Source of the DNA: Pelagibacteraceae bacterium
GTDB taxonomy: Bacteria > Pseudomonadota > Alphaproteobacteria > HIMB59 > GCA-002718135
Direction of reading: 5' to 3'
Length of the DNA stretch: 32,454 bases
Assembly (NCBI GenBank): GCA_018657885.1
Contig: JABHWG010000026.1
Location: 1-32,454 of the forward strand
Each line of letters begins with the position of its first letter. The stretch's first letter is position 1. Below, piece by piece: positions 1 to 6,995 of this stretch. The notes beneath the pieces are model-generated. The model worked only from the letters and a program-made list of their open reading frames with translations, was not told the DNA's origin and ran no database searches. The position numbers were made by a program, and so were the translations under genes.

Positions 1-1
1 A

Positions 2-625
2 CTTGCCGCTGATTTAATTAATATAAAAGAAGAAGTTAAATTAGTTGATATTAATGGAGCAGAATATATTCATATTGATATAATGGATGGGCATTATGTT
101 CCCAATATTACTTTTGGACCCAATATAGTTAAATCACTTCGACCTATAACAAAAAAAGTGCTTGATGTTCATCTAATGATAACTCCAGTCGCTAAATATA
201 TTGATAGTTTCATTGAAGCTGGAGCTGACATTGTAAGTTTTCACCCAGATGCAGATGAAACTTTTGTAGATATTATTAAACAAATTAAATCTAACAACTG
301 TAAAGCTGGAATTGCTATTCATCCAAATATAGATGTGTCAGATATTGTTCAATATTTGGAGATGGAAGATTTAGTTGTTGTCATGACTGTTGTGCCTGGA
401 TTTGGTGGTCAAAAGTTTATGGAATCTGAAGTAAATAAAATTATAGAGCTCAAAAAAATTAAAGATGATAAAAGATTTAGTTTTGAAATTGAAATTGATG
501 GTGGAATAAATCAAGAAACTGCAAAAATTTGCAAAAGAAATGGTGCGGATGTTTTAGTTGCTGGATCTTATATATTTTCAAAAAATAAAGAAAATTACAA
601 ATCAATGATAGAGTCGCTTAGATAA
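2..625 (+). CDS. rpe: Ribulose-phosphate 3-epimerase, 5'-truncated by the window edge
   Basis: Interconverts D-ribulose-5-phosphate and D-xylulose-5-phosphate in the cytosolic pentose phosphate pathway. The frame is open back to base 2 and reads LAADLINIKEEVK, then the metal/substrate motif HIDIMDGHYVPN, so the internal ATG at base 83 is not the true start; only a few N-terminal residues are missing. Other family motifs follow in order: DVHLMI, the SFHPDA strand with its metal-binding His, the phosphate-loop segment VVPGFGGQ, and the catalytic-Asp motif EIDGGIN. It is a TIM barrel close to the usual 210-225 residues. Its TAA overlaps the ATG of the LysR gene by one base (TAATG), which suggests coupled translation. 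The family call is secure; the real start lies outside the window. Confidence 0.95.
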   Translation, partial: LAADLINIKEEVKLVDINGAEYIHIDIMDGHYVPNITFGPNIVKSLRPITKKVLDVHLMITPVAKYIDSFIEAGADIVSFHPDADETFVDIIKQIKSNNCKAGIAIHPNIDVSDIVQYLEMEDLVVVMTVVPGFGGQKFMESEVNKIIELKKIKDDKRFSFEIEIDGGINQETAKICKRNGADVLVAGSYIFSKNKENYKSMIESLR

Positions 626-1512
626 TGGACTGGGATAAATTAAAATCATTTTATGAAATAGCGCTTTCAAAAAGTATATCTAAAGCTAGTGCAAAACTAA
701 ATATTAGTCAATCAGCTCTAAGTAGACAAATTCAAGATTTAGAATATGATTTAAAAACACCATTGTTTATTAGACATCAAAAAGGTGTAAGATTAACAGA
801 GCAGGGTGAAAATTTATTTACTACTGTTAGCCAAATCAATACATCCGTTTCAGGTTTTGAAAAAAAACTAATTGATAAAAAAACAAAACCCGTTGGAAGA
901 CTTAATATAAGCACCACAGTAGGGTTTGGATCTACATGGTTAACACCAAGAATTACTAAATTTACTAACCAATATCCAGATATGGAAGTTAGCATTATTA
1001 TGTCAGATGAAGAAGTAGATTTAGCCAGTAGAATTGCTGATGTCGCTGTACGTGTAAAAAAACCCACTCAAGCAAATTTAATTTTTAAAAAATTTGTCAA
1101 TTTTCATAATCATATTTATGGATCTTCTGATTATTTAAAAAGTGTAGGTATTCCAAGAAATATTAATGATTTAGATAAACACAGTTTAATATGTTTTGGA
1201 TCAGGATTACCCTCTCCTATCTCAAATATTGACTGGATTTTAAAATTAGGGAAAGAAGGCATTAAAAGAAAACCAAAATTTAGAGTTAATAGTATTTATG
1301 GCATGTCATTAGCTGTTGAAAAAGGAGCTGGTTTGGCTTCACTTCCAGACTATATGGTTGCTGACAAACCCCATTTAGTAAGAGTTCTGCCCAACATAGA
1401 AGGGCCTTCATATCAAACTTACTTTGTTTATACGGAAGCTTTCAAAAATGATCGTAGATTAGAGGTTTTTAGAGATTTTTTGTTTAACGAAGCAAAAGAT
1501 TGGCATTATTAA
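625..1512 (+). CDS. LysR-family transcriptional regulator
   Basis: A 295-residue protein of normal LysR length. The N-terminal winged helix-turn-helix occupies roughly residues 1-60, with the family signature around SISKASAKLNISQSALSRQI and the wing near FIRHQKGVRLTEQG. A linker helix and a periplasmic-binding-like effector domain (about residues 90-290) follow. The effector domain begins with RLNISTTVGFGSTWL and ends with the typical GLASLPDYM segment. Its start overlaps the rpe stop by one base, so it is co-translated with rpe. LysR proteins usually regulate a divergent or adjacent gene, but no divergent neighbour is visible here, so the target and the ligand are unknown. Confidence 0.93.
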   Translation: MDWDKLKSFYEIALSKSISKASAKLNISQSALSRQIQDLEYDLKTPLFIRHQKGVRLTEQGENLFTTVSQINTSVSGFEKKLIDKKTKPVGRLNISTTVGFGSTWLTPRITKFTNQYPDMEVSIIMSDEEVDLASRIADVAVRVKKPTQANLIFKKFVNFHNHIYGSSDYLKSVGIPRNINDLDKHSLICFGSGLPSPISNIDWILKLGKEGIKRKPKFRVNSIYGMSLAVEKGAGLASLPDYMVADKPHLVRVLPNIEGPSYQTYFVYTEAFKNDRRLEVFRDFLFNEAKDWHY

Positions 1513-1554
1513 TCTTTGACTTACTTAAAAGAATTTGTATAAACCTTCATAAAT

Positions 1555-1638
1555 ATGGGATATCCAAAAAAACATCGTGGTCGTCGTAAAAGAGGGTCTA
1601 AATACAGACGCAATAAAAGACGTCAAAAGAAGAAATAA
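1555..1638 (+). CDS. Tiny, extremely basic 27-residue hypothetical protein
   Basis: An ATG-to-TAA frame of 27 codons in the gap between the LysR gene and the AhpD-like gene. It begins MGYPKKHRGRRKRG and ends NKRRQKKK. Sixteen or more residues are Lys or Arg and none are acidic. Five of the eight arginine codons are CGT or CGC rather than AGA, unlike much of this AT-rich window, which is a codon choice often seen in well-expressed translation-apparatus genes. An in-frame TAA at 1540-1542 prevents any longer form starting upstream. No good Shine-Dalgarno sequence precedes it. Size, MG start and basic tail recall the small ribosomal protein bTHX and other tiny ribosome-associated proteins, but I see no convincing alignment. 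It could be an RNA-binding ribosomal accessory peptide, or a chance ORF. No function is assigned. Confidence 0.5.
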   Translation: MGYPKKHRGRRKRGSKYRRNKRRQKKK

Positions 1639-1692
1639 CTACTTTACCACCTTTAATCTTTTTCTTTTCTAATCTATTATGTTCTCCAACCT

Positions 1693-1697
1693 AGGAG
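1693..1697 (+). promoter_or_regulatory. Shine-Dalgarno AGGAG that fixes the start of the AhpD-like gene
   Basis: AGGAG lies five bases upstream of the ATG at 1703. An earlier in-frame ATG at 1679 would put this motif inside the coding region, so 1703 is preferred as the start. Confidence 0.75.
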
Positions 1698-1702
1698 AAA
1701 TT

Positions 1703-2095
1703 ATGTCTATTTTTAACCCTATTGAAGAAAAAAAAGCGACAGGAAAAGTAAAAAAGATTTTTAATAATATTAAAAAAGAAAGAAAAATAAAATCAATTCC
1801 AAATTTTTGGCGAACTATCGCTAATGATCCCGATACCCTTGAAAGAACTTGGACTTCTCTAAAAGCAATTATGAAGAAAGGTGCTTTAGATCCTTTAACT
1901 AAAGAAATGATTTATATGGCCGTTTCCATGACTAATAGTTGTGAATATTGTATCCGCTCTCATACAGCAGCAGCAAAAAAAAAGGGGATGTCAGATAAGA
2001 TGTTAAAAGAACTTATCGCCATTGTAGGTATGGCAAATGAAACTAATAGGCTTGTAGAGTCTTATCAAGTTGAAGTAGATAACTTTCTAAAGTAA
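1703..2095 (+). CDS. AhpD-like / carboxymuconolactone decarboxylase family protein
   Basis: A 130-residue, mostly helical protein of the CMD/AhpD superfamily. The diagnostic redox motif CxxCxxxH is present as C80-E-Y-C83-I-R-S-H87, followed by the usual helix AAAKKKGMSDKML. Members with this motif act as thiol-dependent peroxidase partners or alkylhydroperoxidase-like enzymes; true carboxymuconolactone decarboxylases lack the Cys pair. I therefore infer a redox or peroxide-detoxifying role rather than aromatic degradation. An upstream in-frame ATG (1679) would add eight residues, but the AGGAG at 1693-1697 supports 1703. It lies on its own between the basic mini-ORF and the sbmA-like gene, with short gaps on both sides. 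The physiological substrate is unknown. Confidence 0.88.
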   Translation: MSIFNPIEEKKATGKVKKIFNNIKKERKIKSIPNFWRTIANDPDTLERTWTSLKAIMKKGALDPLTKEMIYMAVSMTNSCEYCIRSHTAAAKKKGMSDKMLKELIAIVGMANETNRLVESYQVEVDNFLK

Positions 2096-2142
2096 TATCA
2101 ATGATTGTTTAAAACTATAAAATAAACCATATATATTTAAAT

Positions 2143-3147
2143 ATGTTTAAATTCTTCACTAATCCTAAATGGTATTCTTGGGCATACATTGGTTCAGTCG
2201 TTATTCTAACTTCAATCTGGGTCCAGGTACAAATTGATGTAAAAATTAATGAGTGGTTCGGTGAGTTTTATGACATGATTCAAAAAGCACTTGGCACTCC
2301 TAATGCAATAACTATGCAAGAATACATGGGAGGATTAGCTGACTTTGCTAAACTTGCAGCATTATCTATTATTTTAGGTTTGGGTATTTCATTTTTGACA
2401 TCACACTTTTTGTTCCGTTGGAGAACTGCAATGGTAGAATGGTATCACAGTGTTTATGATAAAGCCCGTACAATTGAAGGTGCTAGTCAAAGGGTTCAAG
2501 AAGATACAATTAAATTTAGCAGAATTATGGAAGGGCTAGGAACCAGCTTAATTGAGTCTGTTTTGGTGCTTATAGAATTCTTTCCTCTATTAATGACATT
2601 ATCAGTGGGCATCCCAATTTTATGGTTTGGAGATTGGCAATATGGGCTTGTATCTGGTGCATTCATATGGGCAGTCGGTGGAACGATATTAATGATAGTG
2701 TTAGCGTGGATATTACGTTTAGTAGGCATAGAATATGATCTTCAAAAAAAAGAAGCCGCTTATAGAAAAGTATTAGTTATTGCTGAAGATGATGGCGGGG
2801 TAAGACCTAAAACTCTTGAAGAACTTTTTCAAGGAGTCAGACAAATACATTTCAAAAGTTATTTATATTATCTCTATTTTAGTATCGGCCGATTAGCTTA
2901 TCTGCAAGCAAATGTTCTTGCGGCCTATATATTTCTTGCACCTGCAATTGTTGCTGGGGTAATGACTTTAGGCGTGATGCAACAAATTATTAGAGCATTT
3001 GGGCGTGTAGAGGGATCATTACAATATCTCTTTAGGGCTTGGCCTACTATAATTGAATTTGCAAGTGTGTTTAAGCGTTTACGAGAATTTGAAATTCAAA
3101 TTGAAATAAATTTAAAAGAAGAAAATTTAAACCCCACACCTGAATGA
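2143..3147 (+). CDS. SbmA/BacA-family peptide transporter, N-terminally short form
   Basis: An inner-membrane protein of the SbmA/BacA family, which is proton-driven and imports peptides such as proline-rich antimicrobial peptides in enterobacteria and rhizobia. Strong landmarks are EFYDMIQKAL, the FRWRTAM block, IEGASQRVQEDT, EAAYRK, and near the C-terminus TLGVMQQI and the region ending KRLREFE. Several hydrophobic spans are visible (about residues 10-30, 65-90, 135-185, 245-285). At 334 residues it is about 70 shorter than E. coli SbmA (about 406). The missing part is the N-terminal membrane segment, and an in-frame TAA at 2110 rules out an upstream extension. There is no ATPase domain, as expected. 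The last codon overlaps fxsA by four bases (ATGA). Its substrate here is unknown. Confidence 0.88.
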   Translation: MFKFFTNPKWYSWAYIGSVVILTSIWVQVQIDVKINEWFGEFYDMIQKALGTPNAITMQEYMGGLADFAKLAALSIILGLGISFLTSHFLFRWRTAMVEWYHSVYDKARTIEGASQRVQEDTIKFSRIMEGLGTSLIESVLVLIEFFPLLMTLSVGIPILWFGDWQYGLVSGAFIWAVGGTILMIVLAWILRLVGIEYDLQKKEAAYRKVLVIAEDDGGVRPKTLEELFQGVRQIHFKSYLYYLYFSIGRLAYLQANVLAAYIFLAPAIVAGVMTLGVMQQIIRAFGRVEGSLQYLFRAWPTIIEFASVFKRLREFEIQIEINLKEENLNPTPE

Positions 3148-3506
3148 TATTTTTAATTTTTATAATAATTCCCATAATTGAAATTATTATTTTTATTACA
3201 ATTGGTTCTAATATTGGAATTTTAAACACAGTCGCTATTATTTTATTAACAGCCCTAGTTGGTATATTTTTAGTAAGAAAAAGAGGGTTAAGTCTTCTTT
3301 TAAATGCCCGTCAAAATATGGCAGAAGGCGTGATGCCTACAGATGAAATTAAGGGTGGTATTTTTTTACTAATTTCTGGTTTACTCTTAATTACACCGGG
3401 TTTTTTTACAGATTGTGTTGGTTTTGCTGTTTTTCTAAAACCCGTTCAAGATATTATTGCTTTAAAAGCTAAAGATTATTTTACCTCAAGAACTAGAAGG
3501 TACTAA
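3144..3506 (+). CDS. fxsA: FxsA-family inner-membrane protein
   Basis: A 120-residue membrane protein of the FxsA family, named for suppression of F-plasmid exclusion of phage T7; its cellular function is not established. Visible features are an N-terminal hydrophobic hairpin (about residues 1-43), the basic VRKRG turn, the amphipathic segment around NARQNMAEG, a second hydrophobic hairpin containing the family motif GLLLITPGFFTD (about residues 75-100), and a charged C-terminus ending TRRY. It is slightly shorter than E. coli FxsA (158 residues), mainly at the variable tail. Translation is coupled to the sbmA-like gene by an ATGA overlap. Its last 21 bases overlap the convergent dapA-like gene. 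Confidence 0.9.
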   Translation: MIFLIFIIIPIIEIIIFITIGSNIGILNTVAIILLTALVGIFLVRKRGLSLLLNARQNMAEGVMPTDEIKGGIFLLISGLLLITPGFFTDCVGFAVFLKPVQDIIALKAKDYFTSRTRRY

Positions 3507-4418
3507 GGTATCGATTTGATTCACTAAATCTAATAAAGCAGTTACTTGCTTATTATTAGATGGATCATCAATTTTTTTAAGTGGAGGCATAATATTATTC
3601 CAATTTGGTATATTATCAGCAACACTATGATAAGCTTTAAGAAGACTTATTTGTTCATGGCTTGCTAAAACATTTCTAATTTTTTCAATCAAACTTTGAA
3701 TTTCCATAAAATTATTGATTTGTTTTTCATTTTTAAAGTTATGAATTATAAAACTAAGGAGTTTAGCAGTAATATTTGCATCACCTGTAATAGCTCCAGC
3801 ACCACCTCTTTTGCTAGTATGTAAAGCAAGGGCTCCATTTCCACAAAAAACAGCTAGTTCATTAAAATATTTTATAGTTTTGAGCATACTCTCTAAATCT
3901 CCAGTAGAATCCTTAAGGCCAACAACATTATTTGGATAGAGCTTTAGGAGGTTTTCGATTAGGTTAAAGCTGATGGTAACACCCGAGTGTTGAGGTATAT
4001 TGTATAATAAATATCTATACTCATTTTCCCCAATTTGCTCAATTATATTTCTGTAATAAGTTATCACTCCATCATCGCTTACATTTTTAAAATAATATGG
4101 AGGTAAAACCAAAGCTGCTTTTGCCCCTATCTCAACGGAAAACTTCGTCATATCTATTGCATCCTCAAGAGATGAGGATCCCGTTCCTAATATTAAGTTT
4201 TTTGGATCAATTCGATTTTCTAGTAAAAAATGTATACTTTCTTTTTTTTGCTTTATCGAAAAACTACTAGCCTCACCATTTGTTCCAAATAATGTTAAGC
4301 CATCTAACCCTTTTCTTATAAGTGATTGACAATGTCTGAGGTATAAATCTTTATTGACTGTTAAGTCCTGATTTATTGGCGTAATTGCTGCGCAGTAAGC
4401 GCCATTAATTTTGTGCAT
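3486..4418 (-). CDS. DapA/NAL-family aldolase (dihydrodipicolinate synthase-like)
   Basis: A class I aldolase/lyase of the DHDPS-N-acetylneuraminate lyase superfamily, 310 residues, TIM barrel. The Schiff-base lysine (K169 in VGLKDSTGD), the catalytic tyrosine (Y139 in YNIPQHSG) and the substrate-carboxylate loop GTNGE (45-49) are all present. True DapA normally reads GTTGES at that loop. GTNGEA resembles other branches, for example 4-hydroxy-2-oxoglutarate aldolases, so a 2-oxo-acid aldolase is at least as likely as lysine biosynthesis. It is the last gene of the long minus-strand run, 44 bases after uppP, and its 3' end overlaps convergent fxsA. The pyruvate-dependent lyase chemistry is confident; the substrate is not. 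Confidence 0.85.
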   Translation of the reverse strand: MHKINGAYCAAITPINQDLTVNKDLYLRHCQSLIRKGLDGLTLFGTNGEASSFSIKQKKESIHFLLENRIDPKNLILGTGSSSLEDAIDMTKFSVEIGAKAALVLPPYYFKNVSDDGVITYYRNIIEQIGENEYRYLLYNIPQHSGVTISFNLIENLLKLYPNNVVGLKDSTGDLESMLKTIKYFNELAVFCGNGALALHTSKRGGAGAITGDANITAKLLSFIIHNFKNEKQINNFMEIQSLIEKIRNVLASHEQISLLKAYHSVADNIPNWNNIMPPLKKIDDPSNNKQVTALLDLVNQIDTLVPSSS

Positions 4419-4462
4419 ATATTTACTGTTTTATAAATATATCTTTACACAGACTAACTGAT

Positions 4463-5245
4463 TTATACAAATAGAAATATAAAAATTCCTAATAAGATTC
4501 TATAGAGAATAAAGATATTAAAATTAGTTATTAAAATTAATCTCATCATAAAAGTAATAGATAATAAAGCTGTTATAAAAGCTACAAAAGAAGCAAAAAT
4601 AGATGGATATAAATTAGTTACTGAATCACTTGAATTATAAAAATTGATAAGAGATAGCGATAATGAGGCTAAAATAATCGGGATAGATAATAGCATTGAA
4701 AATTTTGTTGCATTAAATCTATTAAATTTTAAAAATCGTGCTCCAGTAATAGTGACTCCTGCCCTACTAGCCCCAGGAATAAAAGCCATTACTTGCCATA
4801 GGCCTATAATTAAAGCTTCTTTAAAAGTAATATTTTTCCAACTCTTACTTTTAGTAATTTTTTGATCAGCAACATATAATATTATAGCAAACACTATACT
4901 TGATATAGCCATTACTTTAATATTTCTGAAATATAAAGTTACAAAATCATAAATAAAAAAACCAATAATAATTGCTGGTATAGTTGCTATCACAATCTTA
5001 AGTATAATTTTATTGTCAAATATTTGAAATTTAAAAATATTTAAAATTAGATAATAAATTTCTTTTCTCATATAAAAAATAACTGCAAATAGTGTACCAA
5101 AGTGTACTGCAACATCAGTAAATAATCCTTGGTCTTCCCAGCTGGTCAATTCAGCAAATAATACTAAATGTCCTGATGAGCTAATAGGTAAAAATTCTGT
5201 AATCCCTTGTATAATACCAATTAAAAAAAACTGTAATTCGAACAT
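4463..5245 (-). CDS. uppP: Undecaprenyl-diphosphate phosphatase
   Basis: An integral membrane enzyme that dephosphorylates undecaprenyl diphosphate to recycle the lipid carrier used for peptidoglycan and other envelope polymers. It has 260 residues, normal for the BacA/UppP family (unrelated to the SbmA/BacA peptide transporter). Motif 1 is present as QGITEFLPISSSGHL (Glu17 plus the Ser cluster at 22-24), and motif 2 as PGASRAG (158-164, catalytic-type Arg162). The usual PGTSRSG serine before the last glycine is Ala here. About eight hydrophobic spans cover the chain. Its ATG overlaps the sbcB stop by one base (TAATG), so the two are co-translated. Confidence 0.93.
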   Translation of the reverse strand: MFELQFFLIGIIQGITEFLPISSSGHLVLFAELTSWEDQGLFTDVAVHFGTLFAVIFYMRKEIYYLILNIFKFQIFDNKIILKIVIATIPAIIIGFFIYDFVTLYFRNIKVMAISSIVFAIILYVADQKITKSKSWKNITFKEALIIGLWQVMAFIPGASRAGVTITGARFLKFNRFNATKFSMLLSIPIILASLSLSLINFYNSSDSVTNLYPSIFASFVAFITALLSITFMMRLILITNFNIFILYRILLGIFIFLFV

Positions 5246-6759
5246 TAACTAAAAATAATTTTAGCTAATTCTGGTCCGCTTGGAAGCGGTTCTGCATTTT
5301 TATTAGTAAAATATTTTTCTAAAAATAATAAATATTTATTGTAATCTTTTAAGATTGTTAGTTTTTTCTCTTTTTCCTCATCAGCATTCTCTTCTAATTT
5401 AGTAAATTCTGTATCAACATAATTCATCGCTTCAGGAATGGTGGTAAAAGGTCGTTCTTGATTAATTACCAACCTATCGTGTAGTTCACGATGCACCATT
5501 TTAAAATCTTCATTAGAAAGTATTTTTGGACTCTCATCAAAGATTAGACGTTTTAACATAAAGTTAGCACGTGGATCTTTTATGCTAAGTGCAATTTTAT
5601 ATTTATCTTCCCAAGTTTCTTTTTCATGAAATTCAGCAAGGTCTGATGCTTGACCAAACTGAGTAAAAAGATTTGCTTTGCTCTCAGGAAAAATATTATC
5701 CTGAGAAGACTCTTCTTCTTTTTCAATTTGACGATCAATTTCCATTAACTTAAATTTATCTGCAAGAGTTTTATTTTTATAAACCATCTTCGCTCTTTCA
5801 TTTAAAACCTCTGCACCAATCTCATTATAAGGTTCATAGTTAGAAGCTATTTTACCAGGCAATAAAATAGGATGTTGATTACAAATAACATACCTGTTTT
5901 TCTTTTTTATTAATTTTTTAAATTCTTCTGCGCTACATTCAATCAAAGGTTCAGGGTCATGAGCTAAATCAATCGTATGAAACCATCCACTGTATTGTGA
6001 CTCACATACCATTGATAATGCCTGAAGTTTTACCCTGCCAGCAAAACTAGTCATATAACAAAATCCTTTATTTGAACTAACATAGTTCATCGCTTTTTCT
6101 TTATTCATCGTCATCTGTAGTTGATTCCAGTTATCTTTATCACTTTCTTGTATATATTTTGTAAGAGCAATAGATGTTCTAACATCACTTAATGCATCGT
6201 GAGCAAATTCTATTGGTAAATTATTTAACTCAGCTAATTTTTCTAATTTAAAACTAGGATTTCCTCTGGCTGTTAAAGGTGTTTTAATACTACTGGGATT
6301 TAAAGCGTATAGCGCTCTTGCTAAGCTTAAAGTATCACCCCTATTCTTTCTTGTAATATAAGGAAAAAATAAATTATGGAATAAATTGTATTCCAAAACT
6401 GACTCATCAAAATCTATAATATTGTGGCCAATAAATACTGGTTCTTGAGTATCTTTTTTCCACTCATCAAAGGTAGCATTAATCTTTTTCATTAATTCAT
6501 AAGAGGACATTTCAGCATGAAGAGCTTCTTTGATACCCTTTTGTGTTGTTAGCAATGCTCCTGGTTGCGATATAATTGACGTTCGTGGTCTACAAAATTC
6601 GTTAATATTTTGATTTGTTTCCTGAAAATTTTCATCTGTCACAATTGCAGCTATTTGCATTATCTGCTCCCATTTAGGAGTAGTACCAAAAGCCTTAGGG
6701 CTTTCTTTTTTCCCTCTCCCAGTTGTTTCTAAATCATAGAAAATATACTTTGGTGGCAT
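5245..6759 (-). CDS. sbcB: Exodeoxyribonuclease I (DEDDh 3'-5' ssDNA exonuclease)
   Basis: Degrades single-stranded DNA 3' to 5', with roles in recombination and mismatch repair. The exonuclease domain (about residues 1-200) carries all DEDDh acidic residues: D9 and E11 in FYDLETTG, the Asp of GHNIIDFDE (116-119), and H187 and D192 in EFAHDALSDVR. The remaining part (about 200-504) matches the SH3-like and C-terminal helical regions in layout, including the conserved LPGKIASNYEP-type segment. At 504 residues it is slightly longer than the 475-residue E. coli protein, partly from a charged stretch near 350 (KEEESS). The ATG at 6759 puts FYDLETTG at the expected distance from the N-terminus. 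It follows the 58-residue membrane protein by 41 bases and overlaps uppP by one base. Confidence 0.92.
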   Translation of the reverse strand: MPPKYIFYDLETTGRGKKESPKAFGTTPKWEQIMQIAAIVTDENFQETNQNINEFCRPRTSIISQPGALLTTQKGIKEALHAEMSSYELMKKINATFDEWKKDTQEPVFIGHNIIDFDESVLEYNLFHNLFFPYITRKNRGDTLSLARALYALNPSSIKTPLTARGNPSFKLEKLAELNNLPIEFAHDALSDVRTSIALTKYIQESDKDNWNQLQMTMNKEKAMNYVSSNKGFCYMTSFAGRVKLQALSMVCESQYSGWFHTIDLAHDPEPLIECSAEEFKKLIKKKNRYVICNQHPILLPGKIASNYEPYNEIGAEVLNERAKMVYKNKTLADKFKLMEIDRQIEKEEESSQDNIFPESKANLFTQFGQASDLAEFHEKETWEDKYKIALSIKDPRANFMLKRLIFDESPKILSNEDFKMVHRELHDRLVINQERPFTTIPEAMNYVDTEFTKLEENADEEKEKKLTILKDYNKYLLFLEKYFTNKNAEPLPSGPELAKIIFS

Positions 6760-6800
6760 TAAACATATCTACACTAATTTTTAGATTTGGAAAATAATTG

Positions 6801-6977
6801 CTAATTTTTTTTTGACCAATAAAAATGGTAAAAAATAGTCGCTACTATTGCTATAAATAAGCATATGAAAGCAACCCATATTATGGTCCAAATTGTCCAT
6901 ATAATTATAACTAAAAAAAGTCCAATAGCTGTAATGGCTGCCCAAAAATATAATAATCTTTCAAGAAATTGTTGCAT
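6801..6977 (-). CDS. 58-residue two-span hydrophobic membrane protein, function unknown
   Basis: An ATG-to-TAG frame filling the gap between the sugar kinase and exonuclease I. The protein starts MQQFLERLLYFW and ends HFYWSKKN. Residues about 9-25 and 27-50 are almost entirely hydrophobic and rich in Ile and Trp, giving one long or two tightly linked transmembrane helices with a positively charged C-terminus. Its start lies 18 bases after the kinase stop and its stop 41 bases before sbcB, on the same strand, so it fits the operon. No clear Shine-Dalgarno is visible. I do not recognise a family. It could be a small membrane regulatory protein; the consistent hydrophobic pattern and snug fit argue against a chance ORF. 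Confidence 0.68.
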   Translation of the reverse strand: MQQFLERLLYFWAAITAIGLFLVIIIWTIWTIIWVAFICLFIAIVATIFYHFYWSKKN

Positions 6978-6995
6978 AATTCTATATTACATTAA

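Noticed and set aside
1679-1702. Upstream ATG start for the AhpD-like protein
   Set aside because: AGGAG at 1693-1697 is well placed for the ATG at 1703, and the additional eight residues show no family likeness.
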